Origin: Pedobacter terrae
GTDB lineage: Bacteria > Bacteroidota > Bacteroidia > Sphingobacteriales > Sphingobacteriaceae
Reading direction: 5' to 3'
NCBI RefSeq assembly: GCF_900100705.1
Contig: NZ_FNCH01000027.1
Span: forward strand, 1 to 63,813
Length of the DNA stretch: 63,813 nt
A model generated the notes under the pieces. That model did not search any database, had not been told where the DNA came from, and saw only the letters and a program-made list of their open reading frames with translations. How positions within the stretch are numbered: the stretch's first letter is position 1; the number at the start of each line of letters is the position of its first letter. This document shows positions 17,822 to 25,730 of the stretch, piece after piece. A program made the position numbers and the translations under genes.

Positions 17822-18778
17822 ATGGACATCTCCAATAAAAAAATATATTACTCAGGCGTAAATGCACTTCGTTTGGATTGGCCTGCTGATTTGTCTGCAC
17901 ATTATGGCGTTTTGATCACTTTCAATGAAGGGGAAGAAAATGCTAATGAAGTAAAATATGAGGTACGGATAACCCGACTAAAACCCGGTAAGGCAGGAGA
18001 ACCACTGTTTCAGATTGAAAGGATAAGTGACGTTTTTATTAACGAAATTCTGCCAGATCTCATAGCCGATAAACTGGCATATGAACTAGGGAAGGTATTT
18101 TATCCATTAATAATAGCAGTTGATCAAAATGGAGGCTTCCAGAGCATTTATAATCATGATGAAATTTTAAAGAAATGGCAATTGGTTAAAAAAAATGTGC
18201 TTGATAATTTTGAAGGTCATCTGGTAGAAGATTATGTCTGCCGTATGGAAAAACAGCTTTCCAACCTGGATCAGATACAGCATGCATTTTTGAACGATTG
18301 GCTTATCCAAACTTTTTTTAAACCACTCTATAAAGAATATGGACAGAACCGCAATGCCGAATCGACGTATAAATTTCCGATAGCAAAAAATTTCGATGTT
18401 GAAGGTTATATAACGGAAGAAAAATTGAGCGGACGGACTAATAGCTTTGGTGCTGTAGAGTTACTGCATAATGGTATCATCAAGCCCCTAGAAGATGAAT
18501 TATTTATCACCCATAGGCATACAGGTGATTATGTAGGGAATTATTTTTTACACCCTAAAAATAAAAGGATCTTATCAGTAGTTTCTGATTTTAGTTATAG
18601 GGCGCAAGAAGAATCAAAAGTAAAAATAAGGATTACGGTGATCCCTGAAAATGGATTCGAGTTCGATCACGATTTTGAATTGGATAGAAATGTTAAAGGC
18701 TTGCCGGTAACAGAAATGGTCATGATTGATGGACAATTTCCGAGAAAAGGGTTTTGGGATCGTTTACTAAATAAGTAA
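17822..18778 (+). CDS. Unrecognised protein upstream of the PAAR-like gene
   Basis: This is a 318-aa soluble protein without signal peptide or membrane helix. I do not recognise a family. The first part is beta-rich (YYSGVNALRLDWPADLS), the middle helical (LIADKLAYELGKVFYPLII, DEILKKWQLVKKNVLDNF) and the end beta-rich again (KVKIRITVIPENGFEFDHDF). It lies 4 bp before the DUF4280 tip gene, in a position where proteobacterial systems encode adaptor chaperones that load effectors on spikes. An adaptor or chaperone role for the PAAR-like or OmpA-domain protein is a reasonable guess from context. Confidence 0.55.
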   Translation: MDISNKKIYYSGVNALRLDWPADLSAHYGVLITFNEGEENANEVKYEVRITRLKPGKAGEPLFQIERISDVFINEILPDLIADKLAYELGKVFYPLIIAVDQNGGFQSIYNHDEILKKWQLVKKNVLDNFEGHLVEDYVCRMEKQLSNLDQIQHAFLNDWLIQTFFKPLYKEYGQNRNAESTYKFPIAKNFDVEGYITEEKLSGRTNSFGAVELLHNGIIKPLEDELFITHRHTGDYVGNYFLHPKNKRILSVVSDFSYRAQEESKVKIRITVIPENGFEFDHDFELDRNVKGLPVTEMVMIDGQFPRKGFWDRLLNK

Positions 18779-18781
18779 AAT

Positions 18782-19261
18782 ATGGCAGAGAAACACGTTG
18801 TAGTCCAGGGTGCACAATGTATGTGCAAATTTGGATCGGCGCCAGATAAATTAAAGGTGCTAACACATAACAAAGAGTATGCGAACGACAAAGATGGTAG
18901 TAAGAAATTGATAGCGACCACTGTAGATATTGGCACAACCTTCGAGAAAAACATGTTTGGTTCATGTTCAAAAATGAACAATAAACCTTGCACTGCAACG
19001 GTAACGAAATGGTCGGGTTTTTATGAAGATACCGTATTGACAAACGGAGGGAAAATTTTGCTTGAAGATAGTAAAGCTACCTGTCCGATAGGAGGCACCG
19101 ATTGCATTGAGATTATTCAACACGGTCAAAAAGCAGAGGCCTCAAAACAAAACTTTGATAACGCAAATAAAGATGTACAATCACAGCTCAACCCCTTGTC
19201 AGAATCTTTAGATGAATCTGCAAATAATTTTAGCGGTTTAGAAGCGAGTGTTAAAGCATAA
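18782..19261 (+). CDS. DUF4280 PAAR-like spike tip protein
   Basis: The 159-aa protein matches the DUF4280 pattern: HVVVQGAQCMCKFGSAPDKL at the start, then GSCSKMNNKPCTATVTKW and GGKILLEDSKATCPIGGTDCI, with several conserved cysteines that could bind metal. DUF4280 proteins are considered PAAR-like tips that sharpen VgrG and carry effectors in Bacteroidota systems. The last 40 residues are helical and polar, perhaps an interaction tail. The next gene starts 4 bp later, which suggests that the 866-aa OmpA-domain protein is its cargo. Confidence 0.8.
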   Translation: MAEKHVVVQGAQCMCKFGSAPDKLKVLTHNKEYANDKDGSKKLIATTVDIGTTFEKNMFGSCSKMNNKPCTATVTKWSGFYEDTVLTNGGKILLEDSKATCPIGGTDCIEIIQHGQKAEASKQNFDNANKDVQSQLNPLSESLDESANNFSGLEASVKA

Positions 19262-19264
19262 CGT

Positions 19265-21865
19265 ATGGCAAAGGGAATAAAGAAAATTGTTTGGACTGGC
19301 GAAGGTAAAGTATATAATGCCAAGAAAGGATCTATACCCGGTCAGTTAATGGTAGTCGCCCCTAGTGAGCGCATTTGGTTTAAAATTGGCGAATGGGAGG
19401 CTGGAACAACAGAACAGGATAAAAAGAAAGATATAAAATGGGCAATTTTTAATCAAAAAGGAATTATTGATTTTCAGAAAACAATCCCGAGCCATTTTAA
19501 ATATGGCTTTAAAATTCCCAGAAAACTTTGTGGTCCCTATTTATGGTATGTTGAGGCAAGCTGGAGTGGAAACTTTGATGGCAAATCAGGACTGAAAGTT
19601 AGGGGCGAATCACCAGCGAGGATTGTAGATAGCAAATGGTCGCAGAATGAGGGGGGGGCAGATGTAAGAAAAACTTATCAATTTTCCTATGGCGAACTGA
19701 TCTGGCTGAGACTAACTACTGAAGGTTTGAATGGCTACAACAACGTAGAAGTTCGTGTATTCAGAAGATTGCGGAGCATGATGGGGCTGTGGCCAAAAGA
19801 TGACGAAGTAACACGTAAAATTTACCGGGTAAATATAATCGATGGTGAAATCAACTTAAAAATTCCCAATACCTATTCCTGGTATCAATCGATGAAAGAT
19901 AGGGAAAATGTAGAAGAATTTTATGTACGTGTGGTACACCCTGTAACTGGTAAATATATCGAAGATACAGGGGGAGAGGGGGATACTGCCCATGCCCGGT
20001 TTTTAAGGATAAAAGACAAGGTGAAATCGCAGGTAATAGAAAAACCCCAAAACAGAACACCTGTTACCATTTACCAACCCGATAAAAACGAGCTTAGGTT
20101 TGAACTGTGTAAGTTTGAGCAGATTAATTTGACTGAAGAGGGAGGGAAACCTGAACTTATTTTTGATAATGGAAAAGGAATTAAGAACATTGCAGATAGG
20201 AGAGAAAAAATTGTAGAATCTATTCACTTTAAGTTCGATAGTACAGAATTATTGCCTGAAAGTTTAAAACAGCTCAATAACATTTTGAGATTTTTATTGG
20301 AGCATCGTCATAGCACTATCAATCTCGACGGTTTTGCCTGTGTAATTGGAAAACAAAATCACAATAACATATTATCACAAAATAGAGCAGTAACCGTTAG
20401 GGAATTTTTTGTGAAAGGAAAGTTAGATCCTAAACGGATTACAACCACTGGACACGGAGAGGTAAGACCTACTGACGATAAAATGGGACGTGATAATATC
20501 AAATATAAAAATGAATATGAATATGTAAATAATAGACGTGTAGATATTGCATTTGAATATTACGGTCACAATGCAGAAACTATTATTTACGAAACAATAG
20601 CGGGCAGTAAGCCCAAAAAAATTACGATAGAGCCAATAAATTTCGATACCAAAGCCTGTTTTGAACGTAAAAAACACAGCAAAATCATTAAGTTGATCAA
20701 TGTTGATTTAAATGCTGAAAGTGAGGGAAAAATTACGGTTCCAGCAGTATCTACGATGAGTAAATTTAACGTTGTCCCATTGAATTATATCTGGCCAAGG
20801 CGAGATGGCATAAAGAATATCTATTCCATTCATATTCACACCTGTAGATATTACTCTGTTCCAAATAAGGAGACATTAGCGATACATGTTTATTCTGACA
20901 TTAAGTGGACATTGGAATTTAAATGGTCTCATACGCAGCCTTTCGCCTATTCTTATGGTAATAAACTATACGGATATGAGTTAAAAAATGCTCAAGATAA
21001 AGCCATTGGATCCGCTATAGATGCAGAGTGGTCTAAGCGATACGGGGAAATGGAGCAAAAGTTTGAGTTATCCCTAACGGGAGAATGGACTTCGGCAAGT
21101 GGCAGCAAACAAAAAATAGAATTTGGTAAGGAGTGGGCAGAGCGTATTGCAAAAACATTGAAAGTTATCAATCAGGTTAAGCAGATGGCTGATCGCGTAT
21201 CAAATTCCAGTTTAGCCAAAGGACGTTTTATGTTTGAAGTTAAAGCACCTGTCTTGGCCGTTTCTGCTCAGTGGTACCTTAAAAAAGCAAATCGTGTCGT
21301 AGGCGAGATCGTTGAGATCGGAGCAGATACCAGTCCTTTGATTGAGGCAGATATAAGTATCGATCTTATAGACATTGTGCTTAAATATGGTGGTAATGCA
21401 ATATGTCCTGGAGCCGGAGAGGTGCTTGCATGGGTGAAAGATAAAATGAACAAATATGTCAAAATTACGTTTATAGTAACACTTGGCGGTGCAATTAACG
21501 TCTCAGGCAAAACGATAATTAATATCCGGTTTCCAAAAGAAACAACCGGTGAAGTAAAAATCACTGGTGAAATAAAGGTTAGTATCGAATTTAAAGCTAC
21601 CGCAAAAGCCGAAACGGCAAGCATGGGTGTTTCAGGAATTTTAAAAGCTGATGCTAAAACAAGTGTTACTGGAGGTGTAAAAGTTGGCGCAAATAATAAT
21701 GGTGTGTATGTTGCTCCTGTAGCAGAATTTGGTGGAATCAAAGCAACTTTTGTTGCTGCGACAACTATTAAGTTTGGCTTTATTAAGCGAACTTTCAGTT
21801 ATGATGGAGAGGCGGTGCTTGTGGAAAAGGACGAGGTTAATTTTAAAGAGCATTATCTAGTTTAA
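19265..21865 (+). CDS. Large OmpA-domain protein, candidate T6SS cargo
   Basis: The 866-aa product lacks a signal peptide although it carries an OmpA C-terminal-like peptidoglycan-binding domain at about residues 318-440 (ESIHFKFDSTELLPESLKQL, then ITTTGHGEVRPTD and NNRRVDIAFEY). The N-terminal 300 residues look like beta-sandwich repeats (AIFNQKGIIDFQKTI). The last 190 residues form a glycine- and valine-rich amphipathic beta region (TGEVKITGEIKVSIEFKAT). Without a signal peptide, the peptidoglycan-binding domain only makes sense if the protein is delivered by another route, so it is a candidate T6SS effector or spike cargo. The toxin activity, if any, is unknown; a pore-forming or envelope-binding role is possible. 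An immunity-like lipoprotein follows 10 bp later. Confidence 0.65.
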   Translation: MAKGIKKIVWTGEGKVYNAKKGSIPGQLMVVAPSERIWFKIGEWEAGTTEQDKKKDIKWAIFNQKGIIDFQKTIPSHFKYGFKIPRKLCGPYLWYVEASWSGNFDGKSGLKVRGESPARIVDSKWSQNEGGADVRKTYQFSYGELIWLRLTTEGLNGYNNVEVRVFRRLRSMMGLWPKDDEVTRKIYRVNIIDGEINLKIPNTYSWYQSMKDRENVEEFYVRVVHPVTGKYIEDTGGEGDTAHARFLRIKDKVKSQVIEKPQNRTPVTIYQPDKNELRFELCKFEQINLTEEGGKPELIFDNGKGIKNIADRREKIVESIHFKFDSTELLPESLKQLNNILRFLLEHRHSTINLDGFACVIGKQNHNNILSQNRAVTVREFFVKGKLDPKRITTTGHGEVRPTDDKMGRDNIKYKNEYEYVNNRRVDIAFEYYGHNAETIIYETIAGSKPKKITIEPINFDTKACFERKKHSKIIKLINVDLNAESEGKITVPAVSTMSKFNVVPLNYIWPRRDGIKNIYSIHIHTCRYYSVPNKETLAIHVYSDIKWTLEFKWSHTQPFAYSYGNKLYGYELKNAQDKAIGSAIDAEWSKRYGEMEQKFELSLTGEWTSASGSKQKIEFGKEWAERIAKTLKVINQVKQMADRVSNSSLAKGRFMFEVKAPVLAVSAQWYLKKANRVVGEIVEIGADTSPLIEADISIDLIDIVLKYGGNAICPGAGEVLAWVKDKMNKYVKITFIVTLGGAINVSGKTIINIRFPKETTGEVKITGEIKVSIEFKATAKAETASMGVSGILKADAKTSVTGGVKVGANNNGVYVAPVAEFGGIKATFVAATTIKFGFIKRTFSYDGEAVLVEKDEVNFKEHYLV
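19651..19658 (+). repeat. Poly-G tract (8 G) inside the OmpA-domain gene
   Basis: Eight consecutive G residues occur around codons 129-132 of the 866-aa gene, in an otherwise A+T-rich sequence. A one-base slip here would truncate the protein soon after the first domain, so it could act as a phase-variation tract; this is inference from the sequence alone. Confidence 0.6.
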
Positions 21866-21875
21866 TTTTTTATTT

Positions 21876-22571
21876 ATGAAAAAAATTATCGTTATTTTAT
21901 TTTGTTTGGTTCTATGGAGTTGTAGTCAAAAAAAACTTGATTTAAAAGATCTTATAGTTGGTCAAAAACCAAATGTTGATCTCTCTGTTTTTACAGATAA
22001 TATCAAAGAGCAGAGTGGACGTTTCGAAATGCCTACTGAAAACGGTGTTCAACTAGTTGATAAAGGCGAAAAAGTAGTGTATTATTATTATGCGGGTAAT
22101 AAAAAAGTAACTTTCGATAAGGCTAAAATCGCAGATGTTTTAGAAACCAAAGTTGTAACCTATAATGGTTTAGTGAGTTTTATAAGCGTGCATCCCGATA
22201 ATAAAGATGCTGTAAGTTTGCTTAAAGATTTGCTCAAAACTTACAGTATCCCTGATTCGATTTCCTATGATACAAGAAAATTCACAGATTCAGACAGGGA
22301 AACCGCTAATGTTTTAAAAAATGTATTACCACGTTATGTAAAGGAGGTAGCAGATGAATTTGATAATAAGTCAACACAATATCCCCAGCAGTTTTTTTGG
22401 AGCAAAAATGATATACTTACCCACATAACAATAGATCCGACAAACGCAAATCTCAATATGTCTGTTAAGATTGTAACCAAACGAGCTTATATGGACCACA
22501 TTGTTCAAGAATATGCAAGACCGCTGTTAAAAGAATATGATAGTCCCCTTGCCCATCTTTTTAAAAAATAG
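21876..22571 (+). CDS. Putative immunity lipoprotein following the OmpA-domain protein
   Basis: The 231-aa protein begins with a lipoprotein signal (MKKIIVILFCLVLWSC, cysteine 16). The rest is a mixed alpha/beta soluble domain with no recognised family. It starts 10 bp after the OmpA-domain gene and is probably cotranscribed. A stretch FFWSKNDILTHITIDPT followed by MSVKIVTKR resembles FYFWDLPEANKWIFVDQ and TNFTIVKRG in the lipoprotein at 23823-24413, so the two appear to be distant paralogues. Its role as antidote to the preceding protein is inferred from order and envelope location. Confidence 0.55.
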   Translation: MKKIIVILFCLVLWSCSQKKLDLKDLIVGQKPNVDLSVFTDNIKEQSGRFEMPTENGVQLVDKGEKVVYYYYAGNKKVTFDKAKIADVLETKVVTYNGLVSFISVHPDNKDAVSLLKDLLKTYSIPDSISYDTRKFTDSDRETANVLKNVLPRYVKEVADEFDNKSTQYPQQFFWSKNDILTHITIDPTNANLNMSVKIVTKRAYMDHIVQEYARPLLKEYDSPLAHLFKK

Positions 22572-22635
22572 TAGATCATCCAATTTGAGTATCTGACGAG
22601 CAAAGACTAATAGTTAGTTTGTACATAAATTACTA

Positions 22636-23418
22636 ATGATGAAAGAACCATATTACCTTTTAGATTATAATATATCTCTAACTAATTTCGATATATTAAT
22701 CAACGGTGTGCTTGCATTTTCGCATGATAGCGCAGGAAGCATTTATTCAAATTATCCTATCAATCATTTAATTTTAAGTTCTGGTTTGCAGCAGATTGCT
22801 ATTAGGTTCAGGCCATTGGCTAATGTATCCTCTATACATAAAGACGCAAGCGCTATAATTAAAGTACAGTATCTGGATGCTTCTACAATGGATCAGGAGC
22901 AGCTAACAACCGTATATGAGTATAAAATGCCAAAGGCTGAAAGTGATACATTACCAATGTTAGAATCAATAGGCGAATTTAAGGCAGAAGTACCCTACCG
23001 GTTAATAGGCTGGAGTGATGCAAGTATAATTGATATTAAAAATGAAGTTACTCTTGAACTGATACATAACTATTACCGCCGTATTCATACCCTTTTTAAA
23101 GATAAGGATGTAAATGCACTAGCGCTGCTATTAAAAAAAAGGTATGAGGAGACAGATACATCTATGTATCTGGAAGAAGATAATATTGTCGCGTTAAATA
23201 ACATTTTCAAAATGATTGATGCTGAAGGTTATGTGATGCAGGATTTTCCGGATGTGCCCAAGGTAGTGTTTTACGCAAAAAATAGAGTAATAAACTTAAT
23301 TAGGGAAGATAAATCTCCAATTATTTCTTATCTAAAAAAGGCTGAAAACGAAGAATTTGGTTTTCCTTTTTACATATACCTGCCAAAAGGTAATACTGGG
23401 TTCGAAATTATTCGTTAG
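22636..23418 (+). CDS. Immunity-like protein, paralogue of the 26864-27826 product
   Basis: The 260-aa protein has no obvious signal peptide; it starts MMKEPYYLLDYNISLTNFDI. It shares the layout and several motifs with the 320-aa protein at 26864-27826: an N-terminal ILINGVLAF against ILLNDMLIV, a central YRLIGWSD against WKIVGWSK, and the same C-terminal end (FYIYLPKGNTGFEIIR against FYLHKPEGSDKLEIIR). It may have lost its signal peptide or may have an upstream start that I cannot see. No toxin gene lies directly next to it, so it looks like an orphan immunity gene of the cargo island. Confidence 0.5.
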   Translation: MMKEPYYLLDYNISLTNFDILINGVLAFSHDSAGSIYSNYPINHLILSSGLQQIAIRFRPLANVSSIHKDASAIIKVQYLDASTMDQEQLTTVYEYKMPKAESDTLPMLESIGEFKAEVPYRLIGWSDASIIDIKNEVTLELIHNYYRRIHTLFKDKDVNALALLLKKRYEETDTSMYLEEDNIVALNNIFKMIDAEGYVMQDFPDVPKVVFYAKNRVINLIREDKSPIISYLKKAENEEFGFPFYIYLPKGNTGFEIIR

Positions 23419-23443
23419 ATGCACAATTGCCACGATAAAAATT

Positions 23444-23798
23444 ATGAGAGAATAATGGCTTTAGCCACTATGTTTTTTTTAGCTGTAATGCTCAGGCTAA
23501 GGATGTAGAAAAAGGATTACAGGTAGTGGGACAAGGGAGATGAAAAATCGTAGTATCAGGTAAACCCATAGGAAAGCTATATAGAATTCACTAAAAATGG
23601 TGAATTATTCAAAATACAATAGAAGGAAGTGAACAAGTTGTTTCAAAAATGACATATAGAATTAGCAATAATAAAATTTACTATAAAGGAAAGGCGATGT
23701 GAAATGAGGAATTTGACTCTAACTTCTCCTTTAAGGGTGACATATTGATTATTGAAGCCAGAGGCGAAAAGACTAAATATACAAGAGTAAATAAATGA
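23444..23798 (+). pseudogene. Decayed lipocalin-like lipoprotein gene
   Basis: Fragments of one reading frame can be pieced together across frameshifts: MALATMFF, then SCNAQAKDVEKGLQVVGQGR, KIVVSGKP, SYIEFTKNGELFKI, TIEGSEQVVSKMTYRISNN and GDILIIEARGEKTKYTRVNK ending at 23798. The T8 run at the signal peptide appears to have lost one T, because nine would restore the lipobox SCNAQ. Two TGA stops sit where tryptophan is expected (GR-W-KIV and AM-W-NEE). At least two more frame changes occur near SYIEF and after FKIQ. The ancestor was a lipoprotein of roughly 115 aa with a lipocalin-like beta pattern, probably an immunity or envelope protein that is no longer under selection. Confidence 0.7.
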
Positions 23799-23822
23799 GA
23801 CTTGCAAAAAACTTAAATCTAA

Positions 23823-24413
23823 ATGAATAAACTTATCGGTATTATTCTAATTGGTTGCCTTGTGGTATCGTGCAGTTCAAAAGCTGATCTGGAAGCATTG
23901 AAATTAGATGAAGATATATCTAAAGTTATTGAAGGGCATAAGGAATTACGTAAAAATCTTGCAGGAAGCTATGGATTAAAGGGCTACTCGTCTACTAAAC
24001 TGGATGGATTTAAAATTGGAAGTGTCAAAATATCATCCTATGAGGTTCCAAAAGGAAATGTCTCCGATCATAGTGATTTATGGATTTATATAGATAATTA
24101 TAACGCTAAAAAGCTTTTAGGATACAAATATTCATCCGCTGATGAGGAAGAGAGTGAAAAAATATTAGATTATTTAAAATCAAAATACAAAGGCTATAAA
24201 ACAAATATAAATAAAGTGCATGGAGATTTCTATTTCTGGGACCTTCCAGAAGCTAACAAATGGATTTTTGTAGATCAATATGATTGTGTTAATCACATTC
24301 AAACCAACTTTACTATCGTAAAAAGAGGGCTTCGTATTGAAGATTCAACCAGCAAATCCGTAAATACGATTTATGATGATTATAAAATGGGCTACCCTGA
24401 CTTACTAAAATAG
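23823..24413 (+). CDS. Orphan immunity-like lipoprotein
   Basis: The 196-aa product has a lipoprotein signal with lipobox VVSC (cysteine 17). It contains FYFWDLPEANKWIFVDQYD and TNFTIVKRGL near its end, similar in spacing to a segment of the lipoprotein at 21876-22571. This suggests that both come from one immunity-protein family that has diverged strongly. No effector gene is adjacent; the neighbours are a pseudogene and a stretch of gene debris. It may protect against toxins of competitors, as orphan immunity genes do. This is inference. Confidence 0.5.
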   Translation: MNKLIGIILIGCLVVSCSSKADLEALKLDEDISKVIEGHKELRKNLAGSYGLKGYSSTKLDGFKIGSVKISSYEVPKGNVSDHSDLWIYIDNYNAKKLLGYKYSSADEEESEKILDYLKSKYKGYKTNINKVHGDFYFWDLPEANKWIFVDQYDCVNHIQTNFTIVKRGLRIEDSTSKSVNTIYDDYKMGYPDLLK

Positions 24414-24752
24414 TGGTAAAAAAGTTAAATTAAGGTTATAGTGCTGGTATTCTAACAGAGAAAATATTTATGATCATAATATTCCTTTAGATGGAGCATA
24501 TAATTTTCTGTTGGCAAAAGTTTGTAAAAGAGAAGCTTATGGTGTCGCACAGTTAACCTTCAATAAGCGTTAGATATTAATTTAAATGGTTATGCTTAGG
24601 AGCAAAGTTGTTAAATATTCATTCGATGATGTCCTATGTCGATTATGGAAATTAACGTATGCGAGAAAACGAGTAAAGGGATAAATGTTAAAGTAGGTAA
24701 CCCTTTTATTGGATGACTAATAGGAGTACGCATAAAGGTAAATTGAGTAGTT
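24414..24752 (+). other. 339-bp gap with a possible coding remnant
   Basis: There is no intact gene. From 24442 a start-less open stretch reads CWYSNRENIYDHNIPLDGA and continues AYNFLLAKVCKREAYGVAQ before a stop near 24572. After that a different frame gives a short coherent stretch (SKVVKYSFDDVLCRLWKL). This looks like debris of one or more lost genes within the cargo island rather than a designed regulatory region. Confidence 0.35.
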
Positions 24753-25727
24753 ATGACAAATGTTAAATTTGGTGATTATAAACCACAAGAAGATCCTAAA
24801 GATACCTTACAATATGTTTATTATACACGTGAAGGAGAATATCTTGGCGGGATTGCAGGGAGTGCTAAAATATTTACGACAACCAAAGAGAAATATGATC
24901 AGGCTGTAGCTGCAAAAAATTGGGACGCCCTTAATGTAGATGCAAACCTGGTTAAGTATGATGATAAAGCACTTTTACATTCAGACTTTCGCTACATTGC
25001 CTATATCGTTAGTCATGAATCTGGTAATGCTGATATAAAAGAGCTCAGATGTGTAGCCTTTACCAGTCGTAACAGGGCGGTTTCCACCAAAAAAACGTGG
25101 CGCTCACTACTTGCTTCTGGATACTCTTCAGTACCAAATAAGAAAGAGCTACCAGATAATAATGATGAAAAATCGAAACTGGCGAGATATGCTGTATTGG
25201 ATGTTTGTTTCGGGGTTAAAGATATTACAGATGGAGCTGAATTTTGGGATGGAACCGATTTTCTTGCTTGGGGCAATTCTGAAACAAATCCATACAATAA
25301 ACTGGGACAAAATAAATTTGATGAGTATAAATTCGTTGAGATTCCCAAAGCCATTTACGATGATTTTGTTGCTGCGAATGGTACGTCAGCCAGATATAAA
25401 GATAAAGGCAACCATAATGCCGATACAGATCAAGGTACACACGAACACCTGAAAAAGAAAGTTAAAAAACCTGTACTTGGCCCGGATGGCAAGCAAGTAA
25501 AAGGTGCGGATGGGAAACCTCGGTTTAAGGAAGTTGAAGTTCCGGACAGAATTAAGTATTCCGTTCCATCAGCCGACTTTCAAGATCAGCAATACTGGAC
25601 GAGTGGCAATTTTTACTACGACACCAATGTGAAGGCTACGAACGGTATTTCGGCTACCATCACTGCTGGGAAAAGTATTTTCTGGAAATTAACACCCAAC
25701 CGCTTAACCGCTGCAACTGCAAAATAA
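24753..25727 (+). CDS. Candidate T6SS effector, cell-wall hydrolase-like
   Basis: The 324-aa protein has no signal peptide. It begins MTNVKFGDYKPQ, the same pattern as the Tae4-like effector (MANVQFNTYTPQ). The middle part resembles cell-wall hydrolases of the SleB/Hydrolase_2 type: IVSHESGN with a possible catalytic glutamate (E89), CVAFTSRNRA with the asparagine-arginine pair (107-108), and DITDGAEFWDG (158-167) matching the late D-x-T-x-G-A aromatic motif. That would make it a glycan-strand cutting enzyme acting in the periplasm of a target. The C-terminal part (DGKQVKGADGKPRFKEVEVP) is lysine-rich. An exported protein gene follows 3 bp later as likely immunity. The family link is by eye and needs a profile search. 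Confidence 0.55.
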   Translation: MTNVKFGDYKPQEDPKDTLQYVYYTREGEYLGGIAGSAKIFTTTKEKYDQAVAAKNWDALNVDANLVKYDDKALLHSDFRYIAYIVSHESGNADIKELRCVAFTSRNRAVSTKKTWRSLLASGYSSVPNKKELPDNNDEKSKLARYAVLDVCFGVKDITDGAEFWDGTDFLAWGNSETNPYNKLGQNKFDEYKFVEIPKAIYDDFVAANGTSARYKDKGNHNADTDQGTHEHLKKKVKKPVLGPDGKQVKGADGKPRFKEVEVPDRIKYSVPSADFQDQQYWTSGNFYYDTNVKATNGISATITAGKSIFWKLTPNRLTAATAK

Positions 25728-25730
25728 AAT

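Noticed and set aside
18667..19043. Two overlapping minus-strand open frames opposite the 318-aa and DUF4280 genes
   Set aside because: Both are opposite better supported genes and are cysteine- and serine-rich in the way of antisense frames.
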